Assembly (NCBI GenBank): GCA_964019165.1
Contig: OZ025283.1
Location: 5,484,001 to 5,548,000 of the forward strand
Length of the DNA stretch: 64,000 nt
Direction: 5' to 3'
DNA from: Mastigias papua
Taxonomy: Eukaryota; Cnidaria; Scyphozoa; Rhizostomeae; Mastigiidae
The position numbers and the translations under genes are program-made. The notes under the pieces are model-generated. The model did no database searches. It saw only the letters and a program-made list of their open reading frames with translations, and was not told the DNA's origin. Numbering within the stretch: the first letter of the stretch is position 1; each line of letters starts with the position of its first letter. Of the stretch, positions 37,898-49,702 are shown in pieces.

Positions 37898-40049
37898 GAT
37901 CTAATGATTCATTATACATTTAGTGTCCAGAGAATTTTGGGGTGAAGTGTATTATTAATAAAGATACTAAGAGGTACCACAGTTACCCATAACCTCACTA
38001 TCGATAAAGCAATCTTATGAATTAGGACAAAGAACTCACTCTCACATGGCTGCCTTCCACGTTTAAACATATAATTTACTTATCATGCAAGTTGTGTTAT
38101 GCAAAGGGGACTGGTGAGCCTAGGAAGATTATGCCTTTTATAAGCCATCTTGTTGGGAGTGCTAGAGATGACTAATGAAACAAGAGTGATGAGAGAGAAA
38201 AGGACCTACATAACTATATCAATAATTGAAAAAGTGAATAAAAGATCGAGTATAGAACGAGGAAGAGATACGAATATGAAGTAGGAAATGGCTAATAAAA
38301 ATATGCATGTTTCATCACTGTGAATATTGTCATTGCAATCAGCGTTTCAATCTGTTTTAGGCCAAATTTAATAATTTTGGCATGGTGTAGTGGTAGTTTG
38401 CCTGAAATATAATGCTCAGCCTGTTTCTGAAACTTTGCCTTTTTTTACCTGTTTTCATGAATGCATTGAAAAACTTTTATGTTGATTTTCTCACCTTTGA
38501 GCTCTGTATGTTAAAGTTTGTAATTGTACCAGTGCTCATAAATTATTTATGGATACTTTGAAATAATGATAGACGGCTTACGATGAGGGGAAATAACAGC
38601 ACAGAATAGATTCTGTGATAACAGGATACGAAAGGAGACATGACGAGGTCTTTGTTCGTACACCACACATAGAATTAGCCTTGAGAATCATAACAAATAC
38701 CTGTATTCTTTTTTTTAAGTTGATTACTCATTTGGAATGACAAAAAGGTTAGATAGGCTGTGGATAGAGCAGATAACGTTTACAGCTCTTTATATGAAGT
38801 GAAATGTTAATCCATAGCAATGTCATATTGGACAACATGACAAAGATGCTGGAACTCTTCATTTCCTCTGTGCATACGACAGCAGCCATGCAATTTGCGT
38901 ATTCATGATTCAAAAATATACGTCATGTGGGTTCAATTCTATTTTGGCCTATTTTGATGTGATTTCTCTATTTTTATAGGGCGTTTGGCCTACTCTTTCA
39001 TAGACCATTTGACAACCCTGATTGTTATTATTGACAACGTCATGAACGGCAGATGATTAAAGGTCGGCTAAGCATTGGATGAAGGAATGAAATGATGATA
39101 AAACAAATAAAACGTTAAATAAACCAAAAATTTATCGTTGAATGACTATTGTAGTTTATTCATTATGAAAAAGAATAAAGAGCTTCAATTCAGGAAACAA
39201 TGTGAAAGCTGTAGATGACATTTATCGAACGACATCATATAACGTTATAGATGATATGTGGTCAACAGTGTTAGAGTTCGCATTGTAATGCAATATCCTG
39301 AATGTACCAGAAATAGCTGTTTTGTCATATGTGCGAAGGAATAGGGGAGGACATAGCCAAAAAATAACATTGACGTTTTCTTGGGTTGTTCTTGATCATG
39401 ACGTCTAAACCTACATACTGATTGATTTGCTGATAGGAGACCAGACTTTGGAATGTGACCAAATATGACCGAGTGTGACCAAGATTAATCTGAAAGATAT
39501 ATCCTTCGAATGTTACTTAGAGATTATGATTCAGTTTCAAAGGTTGCTGAGATAAAGGACTATCAGTCAAAAGTATACCGCTCCGTCTTCTGCTGTTGTG
39601 TATCATAGCAGTTATTCCCTGTTGAGAGATGTTGTGAGATATTGTACTGTCTGCAAAATTAAATTGCGATAAAACGTGATTGGTGCATGATTCAACATAT
39701 TCTCAAAATATAAAGCTTTGCCTTGACGAAGAATGAGCAGAAAACAGAAAAATGAAATACAATCACATGTTAATGTTTTGCCCACTTTTTAAAGATGAAA
39801 ATTTTCAAATTTCTGTACTGCTTCAAATTCTATTTTAACTGTTAAATATGAAATTATTGTAACCCACTTGATAACTTCCCTTTTTAAACTTCTAGGTGAG
39901 TGCATACCGTAAATGCGACCGTTTTTTCTCAGTTAGTTGATAGGCTATTCCAGAGTTTCTCACCTCGATACGAGAACGAGTTTTGGCCAATGTTTGATGT
40001 TTTCTTTGGAATCTTCAAATCATTCGTTGTATTTCGAAGAGTACAACAG
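37898..40049. other. Non-coding stretch
   Basis: AT-rich single-copy-looking DNA. I see no exon with a recognisable family motif, no RNA gene and no bounded repeat. Confidence 0.4.
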
Positions 40050-40380
40050 CTGCTAATAGAGTTTCATGTGAAAAGATTGTGCAAGTACTGTGGACTGAGC
40101 AAGCCCATGGATAGACTTGTAGACCATTAATATCGATTCTTCATCTACAAGTTTGCGAATGGTCTTCCAACCGAAACGGTCGAGAAGTGTTCCACTAGGG
40201 TCATTAGAGCTGATTTCCATCAAAATTCTTGCAGCTCTGTTTTGAAGTTTTTGAAGCTGATCAATAGTTGTTGCCCCCAGCAGCCTCATACTGAAAACAG
40301 CAATAACGGAAGTGGGGCTCCAAAATACTTGTGTACAATGTTTTCACAGAAGCAATTGGAGGATGGTTTTTGTCCAAGGT
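40050..40380 (-). mobile_element. LINE C-terminal fragment, left arm of an inverted pair
   Basis: On the minus strand the translation reads LGATTIDQLQKLQNRAARIL, then SSNDPSGTLLDRFGWKTI and LVYKSIHGLA-like sequence, corresponding to the KLQNRAARIVTNSSYD region of the LINE at 20205-21948 but from a related, distinct copy. It forms an imperfect inverted repeat with 40430-40760. Confidence 0.7.
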
Positions 40381-40429
40381 GGGTCCAGGATGAAGGTATC
40401 ACGGAGTTCAAGTTGATAACAGTTTAGAT

Positions 40430-40760
40430 TGGAATACATTAAAGCGATATTTTCCAAAGTTTCCAGAGCCATTGGGTTTCTAAAATATGCAAAAACATCC
40501 TCCCTATTGCTTCTGTGGAAACATTTTACACAAGTATTGTGGAGCCCCACTTCCATTATTGCTGTTTTAAGTATGAGGCTGCTGTGGGACAACTACTATT
40601 TGTCAGCTCCAAAAACTTCAAAATAAAGATGCAAGAATTTTGATGGAAATCAGCTCTAATGACCCTAGTGGAACACTTCTCGACCGTCTCGGTTGTGAAA
40701 CCATTCTCTAGCTTGTAAATGAAGAATTGAAATTAATGGTGAAGTACAATCGATATTTCT
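40430..40760 (+). mobile_element. LINE C-terminal fragment, right arm of an inverted pair
   Basis: The plus strand encodes SKVSRAIGFLKYAK, then after frame breaks the same KLQN-RxARILMEISSNDPSG segment as the left arm. GACCCTAGTGGAACACTTCT is identical in inverse orientation at about 40186-40205. Either two independent opposite insertions or a foldback of one element. Confidence 0.7.
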
Positions 40761-40852
40761 ATTAAAACAGCCAACAGTATTATCAGGAACAGTGTAAACA
40801 CCAACTGAAAACTCCCATAATGCATTGCTATTGCTCTGTTATCTGATTGGAT

Positions 40853-41126
40853 CAGTGGTTCCCAAACTTTTCAAATTATTTTCCATGGCGGTCCCCTAAA
40901 ACATGGTTTTTCGAATCTGGGGGGGGGGGTTCTGGAGGGATAAATGCATGCTTTGATCGATATGATTTCACGGACTACAAATATCAACAATGACTCAGGT
41001 ATATAAAATAACGACTCGAAAAAGCGACGGATGCCTCATGCGATCCCCTGAAACCCTTCGCTGTTCACCCGAGACCTTTCGCGATCCCTTATTAAGGGGC
41101 TACAGACCCCAGTAAGGGAATTACTG
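40853..41126. mobile_element. Possible hAT-type MITE
   Basis: Left end CAGTGGTTCCCAAACTTTT is typical of hAT-derived MITEs. The right end inverted reads CAGTAATTCCCTTACTGGGG, a partial match. The flanking octamers GATTGGAT and GGCTAGGT differ only by transitions at four positions, so the target duplication is doubtful. Confidence 0.45.
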
Positions 41127-42934
41127 GGCTAGGTGCTAATTTGTAAGCAATTTGAATGACATTAAGTTTGCTTGAGAGTCAAGTAAAGTATCTTCACTCT
41201 TACGATCCTTTCATTATCAGCAATGCATTCGTTATTTTTGTTGCAGTTGCACAATGAACAAATAAGAGATATTGCATTTATGTTTAAGCTTTTTGGATTT
41301 ACATATAATTTCCAATTGACAAATTCTCTATTGATAATGAAGGTGAAGATCAGATCCTTTCTGTGTACAAAACAAATGCAAAGATGCATTCGAATGGTAA
41401 CCTAAACGAGTGAAATGACTAAACTGTGGACACCAGAGCCTAAAATAATAATGTGCATACATAACTATGTTTTTGCAAAAGGTGGGTGTGGTGTTTCCTT
41501 ACGATTACACAAAGGGCGTGGCAGAAGCAAAAAACTAGCAAGTTATCTAGGGGGCAATATAATATAGATTTTTAGTGTCGATGAGCCACTTTCAGTAAAC
41601 AGATATGTCCTATTTAGAAATCCACACTTCCCTTATTACAGATACACAGCTACGATTTTCTACTTCATAAAGTAAGTCAGGTCTACACTTACGATAGACC
41701 CTGGAAGAAATAGATAACTCTTGATCTCTAATTAAAATGACACAATTATACATAGTTTAAAAACACTCCATATATTGAGGAGCCATTCCAATGACTTAAC
41801 TGTTTGTCAGCTATATTATTCAATGCTAAGCAGTTTCAATATGGCTCTGGTCTGATTATCCACTGAAGTAATTAAAACCAACGTATGTATGCTCGTGAAT
41901 AGGCAATAGACAACGATTTAATCTATCGCCTGAACAGATTTAACGGAATTGCTGAGAATTTACTCGTTATTACTCTGCTGAAGATCTATAGATTCCGTGC
42001 GGTCCAGCAACTAAGCTAACTTTTACGTCATAATTTCTAGGCTGAATTGAAAACTGTTGTATATTTTGTATTGTTCGTCCATGAGACAGATTTCATATAA
42101 AAGGGCTGTTTTACAATCATTTCAATCACTGCCATTTGTCATGAGACCACCGAATGATGTTTTCTATTGCTGTCACCCAGGTGAGCTAGCATTACAATTC
42201 TATCGACTATTAGCATTTCTTTGAATGAGACAGCAATTCTTTGAATACACTTGACTTTGGTATGCCATGCGAAATAATACCATGTGAATACGGCAATGTC
42301 TCGTTTTATAATGTCTATAAAGAACGCGCAGCCTATCCTGACAGACATTTATCATTATTAGCAATGCTCACTCAAATGCAAAAGATGCAGTGGTATTTTA
42401 CGCAAAAGTTTTAGAGCTATTTCGTTAAGTAAGTTCACTGTATTATCGATTCAGTTTATTTCGCACTGTTAACTGTCTAGCCAGTCTCGATATTTTCGTC
42501 TGTATAATAGACTTCATTAGTAAAGCCGTTACACCAGTTCAGTGAAAGGAATCGTTTTCATTCATACAAATGGAATGAAATTCGGCCATTAGTAGTCAAT
42601 ATTCCATACGCAGTTTGTTTAGATTAATCTATTATTGCATTCTTCTTCCCTTTTGCGGCTATCTTCCTTCGGATTTTATGTATATAAAGAATTCTAGCTT
42701 AATGATGCCTTTAGCCATCATTCCAAGATCGAAATTGAACATACCTACCAATTGGTATTGAATTTAATTGTGGTTAAATGGCCTAGTCGTGTAGAATGCC
42801 AATGTTTTGCAAAGATGACATCACATGCAACAAACCAAATAATTCCAAATGTTTGAAAAGGTAGCCACTGTTGGCAGATGCAAAAGTTAAAGCGGTTTTC
42901 CATAGGACAAGGCAATAATTCAGATGCAATTACC
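41127..42934. other. Non-coding stretch
   Basis: A GGGCGTGGC motif near 41515 may be a transposon scrap. Nothing else recognised. Confidence 0.4.
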
Positions 42935-43446
42935 AAGTGGCGCACCCAGGGGGCAAAGGGGAGGTCGCCCCGCAATCGTGAAATGTATGGCACCTGAAAA
43001 AATTCGAATCTGAGAAAGCATCTTGAAACAAATGGCTTGCACTATCAAAGTTTGAAAATGATACCGCACTACAGTTGCAGCTTCTCAAGACGGAGCTTTG
43101 GGGTTGTACGGATGGGTGAAATACCCCCAGCTTTTCGGCGATGTTGTGAAATTGTATCGTAATATCTTTCAATTTTGAAAAAATAACAGATCTATTAAAA
43201 GTTTCCATGATTTGAACTGCCGTTTTCTATGTAGAAAAGACCTCTCTATGTTTAAAATAGGTGTTCCCCAAGAGTTACAGAGTGGGGTCAAATGTGTTCC
43301 TGGGGGGTGAAGTCCCGAAACCCCAGTCTTTTCTCCTCCCTTCTCAACATTTGGCGCTACAGTTGCAGGGTCCCCATTATCTCTTGCTTCACTCGCTCTT
43401 CTACCCACCCCCTCCCCCCAAAGAAATGATCCTGGCTACGCCACTG
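42935..43446. mobile_element. hAT-type MITE with 8 bp target duplication
   Basis: CAATTACC occurs immediately before (42927-42934) and after (43447-43454) the element. The ends read AAGTGGCGCACCCAGG and, inverted, CAGTGGCGTAGCCAGG, typical of hAT-derived elements. Length 512 bp, with C- and G-rich subterminal runs; open frames inside show no transposase motif. Confidence 0.85.
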
Positions 43447-43798
43447 CAATTACCTTACATTTGCCATTCAGCTGTCGTTTATGATATGTGCCTATTGCAC
43501 ATTGATTTATTATGCATCTTCTTGTCTAATCCTAAGACTTTCCTAACATTTTCTTATCACCAAGACTTTGTTAGGACTTATTTTTAACAAGTAATGCATG
43601 TATGCATGCTCTATGCAAGTGAGTATACATAATTTACATGTGCATATATGCAAAACATGTATATATAATACAAATATATGTGCATATTATATTTTTAGTA
43701 TTTATGCACATTTTTGCTTATATGCTTCTATAAATTATGTATTTAATTGTAAAGAGCATGTTTACATGTAATTCATAATAATTATATATATATATACA

Positions 43799-43909
<111 letters not shown>

Positions 43910-43921
43910 AAAAACACACAT

Positions 43922-43924
<3 letters not shown>

Positions 43925-43957
<33 letters not shown>

Positions 43958-43980
43958 AATATATTTATATATCTGTATAT

Positions 43981-44053
<73 letters not shown>

Positions 44054-44099
44054 TCATATATATATATTTATATATATATATATTTATATATCTGTATAT

Positions 44100-44132
<33 letters not shown>
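43925..44132. repeat. Interrupted (AT)n microsatellite
   Basis: AT dinucleotides broken by TTTATA and CTGTATATT steps. A block ATATCTGTATATTATATATA occurs twice (about 43968 and 44088), showing that a roughly 120 bp AT segment has itself been duplicated. Confidence 0.9.
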
Positions 44133-44516
44133 GTAAAACGATTTATTTAATACAAGTATAATAAACGGTGTATTCCCATAACAACACTCTAAAGATACAC
44201 TAATAATTGACAACTTCGAAACGAGACTTAACTTAAAAAGGCTTTTCCAACACGACTGTACATAACTGCAACTATATCACAACTGGGGTTACAAGTACAA
44301 AACGGATATCCCAAGTACAACACACCAATATGACATTGACACGATAACAACTAGGAACACTCAAAACAAAGAGATGATGACAGCAACTGTGGAGATGAAT
44401 GGTGCAATAACACAATATGCCGATGGCGAAACAACAAAAGACGGAGCCAATAAAACAAAGGACTAACGATACTCAACAAGACGTGACCAATTGATAACAC
44501 TAAAAACTTGTACTCT

Positions 44517-44519
<3 letters not shown>
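44133..44519. other. Unique sequence between AT arrays
   Basis: Non-AT sequence rich in AACA and ACAAC on this strand with no gene motif. Being framed by AT arrays and next to hammerhead-like structures, it could be part of a retroelement, but nothing identifies it. Confidence 0.3.
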
Positions 44520-44581
<62 letters not shown>

Positions 44582-44610
44582 TGATATATATATATATTTA
44601 TATATATATT

Positions 44611-44659
<49 letters not shown>

Positions 44660-44676
44660 GTATATATATATATATA
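44520..44676. repeat. Interrupted (AT)n microsatellite
   Basis: AT dinucleotides with regular TTTATATAT interruptions, ending at the left arm of the palindrome. Confidence 0.9.
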
Positions 44677-44682
44677 GAATAA

Positions 44683-44794
44683 ACCACAAATATACTATCC
44701 TTTGAGTGAACGTTTCGATTAAAATCTTTATCTTCATCAGTACTGATGAAGATTTTAATCGAAACGTTTACTTAGAGGATAGTGTATTTGTGGT
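44683..44794. repeat. Near-perfect palindrome with a hammerhead-like core on each strand
   Basis: Arms of 59 and 53 bases meet at CAGTACTG (44738-44745); they differ by a 6-base insertion and a few substitutions. Read outward on the plus strand: CTGATGA (44743-44749), GATT-TT-AATC, GAAAC, then a self-complementary ACGT. The minus strand reads CTGATGA, a longer stem, GAAACGT. This is the order of hammerhead core strands, with one extra A between CTGATGA and the stem. Confidence 0.75.
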
Positions 44795-44842
44795 GTAATT
44801 CTTTTTATGTAATTTATATACGTTGTGGATGCGGCTTAGGAT

Positions 44843-44847
<5 letters not shown>

Positions 44848-44914
<67 letters not shown>
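44848..44914. repeat. (AT)n microsatellite left of the tandem dimer
   Basis: Pure AT dinucleotides for about 65 bases directly abutting ATTAATTCGGCTAAGG. Confidence 0.95.
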
Positions 44915-44918
<4 letters not shown>

Positions 44919-45093
44919 TCGGCTAAGGCTGACATAGGTAAATACTAAGTCATGAGTGAGCCTTAGCCGAATTAATATTATAAAGTACGCTTGGCTCTGA
45001 AGAAGGCATTATAGCCGAAACATAGAGAAGGCCCTAGATGCGTTGAGGGACTCACGGTAGAATGACCTTAAGATTCCACCGCTATTCTTTTGT

Positions 45094-45167
45094 GCCTGGA
45101 TGGCGCAATTGATTAGCACAGGAGTCTTCTGATCTAAACATCGTGAGTTCGAATCCGCACTGGGGCC
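45094..45167 (+). ncRNA. tRNA-like Pol III promoter segment, unit 1
   Basis: TGGCGCAATTGATTAGCAC matches an A box and GAGTTCGAATCC a B box. The D-arm and T-loop resemble tRNA-Arg(TCT), with CTTCTGA in the anticodon-loop position, but the T stem has mismatches and acceptor pairing is poor. I read it as a tRNA-derived SINE-type promoter, not a working tRNA. Confidence 0.6.
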
Positions 45168-45357
45168 AAAATAAATTTTCCAATTGTGGTAGCCCACTCA
45201 TGACTTAGTATTTACCTATGTCAGCCTTAGCCGAATTAATATTATAAAGTACGCTTGGCTCTGAAGAAGGCATTATAGCCGAAACATAGAGAAGGCCCTA
45301 GATGCGTTGAGGGACTCACGGTAGAATGACCTTAAGATTCCACCGCTATTCTTTTGT

Positions 45358-45431
45358 GCCTGGATGGCGCAATTGATTAGCACAGGAGTCTTCTGATCTA
45401 AACATCGTGAGTTCGAATCCGCACTGGGGCC
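45358..45431 (+). ncRNA. tRNA-like Pol III promoter segment, unit 2
   Basis: Exact copy of the segment 264 bases upstream, with the same A and B boxes and the same defects in acceptor and T stems. Confidence 0.6.
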
Positions 45432-45471
45432 AAAATAAATTTTCCAATTGTGGTAGCCCACTCATGACTTA

Positions 45472-45472
<1 letters not shown>

Positions 45473-45513
<41 letters not shown>
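45473..45513. repeat. (AT)n microsatellite right of the tandem dimer
   Basis: Begins inside the unit sequence at GACTTAGTA, where TATT should follow, so the array replaces the rest of a third unit. Confidence 0.95.
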
Positions 45514-45520
<7 letters not shown>

Positions 45521-48500
45521 TATATTTATATTTATGTATTTATCTATAAATGTAGGTTAATAGGTTCGTATCAAAGGAATATGAATAAACAATTTAGGAT
45601 AACGGTCCATCATAAAAACAGTTTGCATTCAGAAATGATATTCTTCTATTGAAAGAAAACTCCCAATTTTCTTGCTGAATCAGTGAAATTCAAAACTTAG
45701 CATCTTATTTAAAAGAATTTAAAATCTTAAGGTAAGTTAGGTTCTTATGGGAGTGATCAAAATCATACCATTTTAGGACAGAATTTCTTAACAGTTGTGG
45801 GTATTTTATGTGGGCTTTTTACGTCATATCTGAATAAAGTGAATAAAGTTGTGTCTGTGGATCGAAAATATTATAATTCGCTTACACAAGAAGAACTGAA
45901 CTGTTTCTTTTCATGCTGGAATTGAAATTCATTGAACAGAAACTTCTTCCCAAGGTAGCAGGGCATAATTGATTATTCTGATGTGTCAAGATATTTACTT
46001 GAGGGCCAGATTACAACTCAATATCTACGCGATGTTTTGGGGGTCTGGATTGATCCGAACACAAATCTTGTAATGTTTTTCTCCATAGTGCAAGAGAGAG
46101 GTCTCGATTTTCATGTAAATGATTATATGATCAACAATTCTTAGATACTTTGATGAACTATCCATTTTGAATTTTGAACGTCCCACTTCTATTAAGTAAT
46201 CAGTATATCTAATCTTGCATATTTCCATTAATGCTGTGATCACAGCTCAATTTGCATACAAGCAACTATTTGTGAGTATCAGACCTCTTCGAATCTGATA
46301 GTCCAGAATGCTCTAAGTGGTGGATAAATATTCTAGTCACGTGGTTTCTTAAGTTCCCCGGCCTTTGTGTCTCAGTCACTTAGCTCTGCAAATATTAGAA
46401 AAAATAATTGATCGTATCTCCTTCTGTAGGATGGGACATTGAATATACTTCTCCATACTTTCAGCAAATATGTGTTTAGTTTGTTACTTAAATCAATAAT
46501 TAGTTTTAAGGTTAGATGGTGGGTGTCAGAAGGAGGTTTCTTTTGCTACGATGTCCTTACTCTATCGTATCGTCCACATAGCGCTTCTGGATCGCACTAT
46601 ATATTCAGAAAGGTATTCCTACATTTTGGAAATAACTGGTTTCAAAACATTCTTAGTTCTTTCATTATTTCAGTACTGAAGCTTTCTTAAGACCTTAACA
46701 AGACTAGCCGAGTATGCGTAGAACTACAGTGTTACACAGACAGGCACTAACACAACCACAAAATCTACTACTTAGGTTGCCACAACAAATCTATGCAAAT
46801 TAAAAGTAAAGCGATGACTGTCTTGCGTGAATAGTGGATTTTAAAGGTATATGACTTAGCAATTTTCATAGGTCACTTTCTTACTAGACTACGTGTAATG
46901 CAAAGCTCAAACTTCGTGAACGCTTAATTATTTTGTTGATTTGAGTTTTTTTAGAAACAAAACAAGTGCACGTTTCTCTTATCTGGACTGACAGTCATTA
47001 CGAAATGATGAGATTTAGAAGCTCGTCAGGGAGTGTCTGTTGCATGCTTGCATAAGAATATAGCCTGTACGAGTATTAATACTCAAGGTCGCTGAGGTTT
47101 CAAATAAGAATAATTTTAAAATAATCTCTGGCTAAAAAAATCAAAAAAATTTAAGAATATTGAGGCTCAGTGAAAAATCAGGTCTTCATATAAAGAAGTG
47201 TGTACGCTAGAAAGACCTATATTAGTTCTAGCTCAGCATAAGACAGCCAGGGGTGCCATAGGAGGGAATGTATAGTGTCAAACTTTCCACTTTTCACAGA
47301 AGTACAAGCGAGGATCCTAATTTCTCAGTAATTATGGAAACTTTTTGTAAATTATGGAACCTTGTTCATGCCTGTCGATAAATGTCTTTTGGTATACCCC
47401 CACTCAAGAGTCCTTCGGTGCGTCACTGACTACAATGCGCTTGCTTACAGCTACAACATATAAAGCCTATAATTAAAGCAAGAGGAGACTTTGGCTTCGA
47501 ATTGAGAACAACTGCCTAGGCTAGTATCTAGAGAGAATAAAGATATAGCACTCAAGGGGACCCAAACTGTTATTTATCCATCGGGTCTCAACTGTTCACT
47601 TAGCAAACTTGTTGTACACTGTAATCAAATTTAGTGATTTTTGCCATTCAAGCCTCCTTTTGATAATGAGGCTACTAACAAGCATTTTGCTGTACCAGTG
47701 ACAACTAGCAGCATTTTCCATGACATAAGCGGAGAAAAGCAAAATGGCATAATGTAGCTTTAGCAAAACCATTAGGTCTAAATGTATTCTTCCTCGTTGA
47801 GTGCATATATGAACCATAGCAGGAATCCATGCTAAGAAATGCGCTACATTGATTTCTATCCATACAGTTAACTGTCATTTTTACTTGTTCATATACTCAA
47901 ATTCAAATTCTCTGTTAGCTGTACCAAAATATTGCTACCTTTTCCCACGTACATTTCCTTACTTTAAGTCTTCTTGCCATAGGAAGCTATTCGATATGAG
48001 AATGTAAACGTTGAACTTGCAGTTGACATTTAAGTGGTTCTTATGCGTATCTCATTGGCTCTGTCTAGACTAATGATCTGGACTTTATCCTACTGCACAT
48101 ATCGTCCTTGCCTTACAGGGAAATCCAAGTTTCATATCAAACCATTTTTATCTCTTCGCTGAACAGACCAAGATCTACCCTTGTGTAGACACATTGAAAA
48201 ATGTTTTCTTTTCTCGTGACTTTTATTTCAGAGATAGCATTCATATGTTTCAATCACTGACATAGTAACCAGTATTAAACATGGCTCATTTTTTCAAAAA
48301 ATGCATTCTATATTATAATTAATCCAGTTAGTTTCTCTCTAAATGCAACAAACAATAATGTAGACGATAAATGAGACAATGTAAAAAATCATGTCAGTTT
48401 TAGTTTTTAGAACAAACAGGAATTCTTGCCAAGGTTGTGCTGATAAACACATAATTCAACATGTTAACTTCTAGATTGATCTTACATGAATCTTAGAGGA

Positions 48501-49004
48501 TTAAAGGAGTCCCAGACATTAATTTAAACTGTCTTGATTTCTTTGCATCATTGTTCTCTGATCTGTCTCGTTTTGGAATCCATCTGCACCTTCTTCAAAT
48601 ACTATTACAGCCGTGCAGACCTTCTCCTTTATCTGGTTGTGCATGTTTTGGGCCATGAAGTGTAAAATAGCGTCATTGCGCATTCTGTGATTTCGAAAAG
48701 TTTTATAAATCGATCTTCTGCATATTCTCTAACCTACTTCTAATACTCCTTCAGTTTTCTCCCTTCTGAGTCATTTTCCAGATTAATGAATGATCCTGAC
48801 TTCTAACTGTTTTCATCCTCTTATCTAGGCGTGAATCATTAAGGTTCATTAATATAACAGAACACCTAAACCTGTACAATAGTCTGGCTTCAAAAGAAGA
48901 CAGTAGCAGATATCAAATCAATTTAAAGATAGAGGAATTAGAATCTAAGCTTGTTCATTCGTCTAGAAAATCAGTCCACCGCCATGAATCATTCCTCAAC
49001 ACAT
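45514..49004. other. Non-coding stretch
   Basis: A relative of the 26982-27113 MITE ends near 47212 (GAATATTGAGGCTCAGTGAA, then AAGTGTGTA); its left end is unclear. Around 47251-47430 CAGGGGTGCC and CGGTGCGTCACTG resemble DNA-transposon ends but do not pair. Otherwise nothing recognised. Confidence 0.4.
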
Positions 49005-49460
49005 ACATTCCAAGTCTCGCATTTCTTCACGGCAAACTTCCATTTTTTGATTAAATCTCCAGTTCTCTCGTTGTTGATAAGAAGTCTCCCGCTTTTTAAT
49101 ACTTTGTAGTAAAGGCAAATGGGTGAATGGGCAAGTGGTTAGAGCGCTTGATTGCTGAGCAAAGGATGTTTCGAGCCGAACCCTCGGATCATAGTTGGGA
49201 TGCTCGCTCACTGTCCACTCAGCGGTAAATGGGTACCAGGTGGGAGCACTGGGAAAGTTAAAGGCGGCGAGGAAAGGAACTGGCCACCCTACCTCACTAT
49301 GCCGGGGGCTCAGGATAAGTGCTCCTCTGACAGGCACCCCCCCAACATATATGGAACCGTACATGGGATTCACCTTAGTAAAGGCAAAGGGCATTTTTAT
49401 GTACTTTGAACAACAACTTTTGACGTTTCCATATGCTTTTACAGGAAAAGTTGTTTATTG
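49005..49460. repeat. Dispersed repeat interrupted by a SINE
   Basis: CATACATTCCAAGTCTC, AAATCTCC and CACTTTG/ACTTTG-TAGTAAAGGC blocks on both sides of the SINE match 51440-51640 in the same order, defining a second, uninterrupted copy of this repeat there. Confidence 0.75.
49120..49375 (+). mobile_element. tRNA-derived SINE with 13 bp target duplication
   Basis: TAGTAAAGGCAAA stands directly before (49107-49119) and after (49376-49388). The head has a GGGCAAGTGGTTAGAGCGC A box and a degenerate TTTCGAGCC B-box region, followed by a core (AGCGGTAAATGGGTACC, CTACCTCACTATGCCG) and an AT-poor tail with no poly(A). The paralogous repeat at 51440-51640 has CAGTAAAGGCATAAAAGG with no insertion. The 256 bp body is full length or close to it, and open frames across it are spurious. 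Confidence 0.85.
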
Positions 49461-49702
49461 TTTGCAACACTTCCCATTAGAATTGATATTAATGATCGAT
49501 AAAGTTTAAATTTAACATCCATACTTTTGAGACAAGACTGGGCAAAGTATGCTTTGATTGATAGCATTTGGCTAGAAAACAGGACGGTTGAAGCTGGGAA
49601 CAGTAGGCAAATTTTTATGGAGTGCCAAAACTGGAGTCGTCAAAAGAGCCCCTTTTGAAGTGCAAGAAAGCAGCTATTGAGTAAAACGTTGATGATTTAA
49701 AT

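Larger units (their letters stand above)
44959..45475 (+). repeat. 264 bp tandem dimer, retrozyme-like, with tRNA-like segment in each unit
   Basis: Unit 1 is about 44959-45222 and unit 2 about 45223-45475; they are identical over at least 189 bases. Each has CTGAAGA, GGC-ATTATA-GCC, GAAAC (cores at 44997-45021 and 45261-45285), followed by a tRNA-like stretch (45094-45167 and 45358-45431). Just left, 44914-44958 is an inverted copy of the unit end (CACTCATGACTTAGTATTTA... inverted), so the left border folds back on AGCCTTAGCCGAATTAAT. AT arrays abut both sides. Confidence 0.8.

Noticed and set aside
45094..45167. Functional tRNA-Arg(TCT) gene
   Set aside because: T stem and acceptor stem pair poorly and the anticodon stem is imperfect; only the promoter boxes are well kept.
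45009..45461. Two identical 62-codon minus-strand frames, suggesting a duplicated small gene
   Set aside because: The identity comes from the 264 bp tandem duplication, and the frame runs antisense through the tRNA-like segment.
49152..49509. Overlapping 85-132 codon frames on both strands
   Set aside because: They lie across the SINE and its flanking repeat; codon content follows the SINE and no protein family is recognisable.
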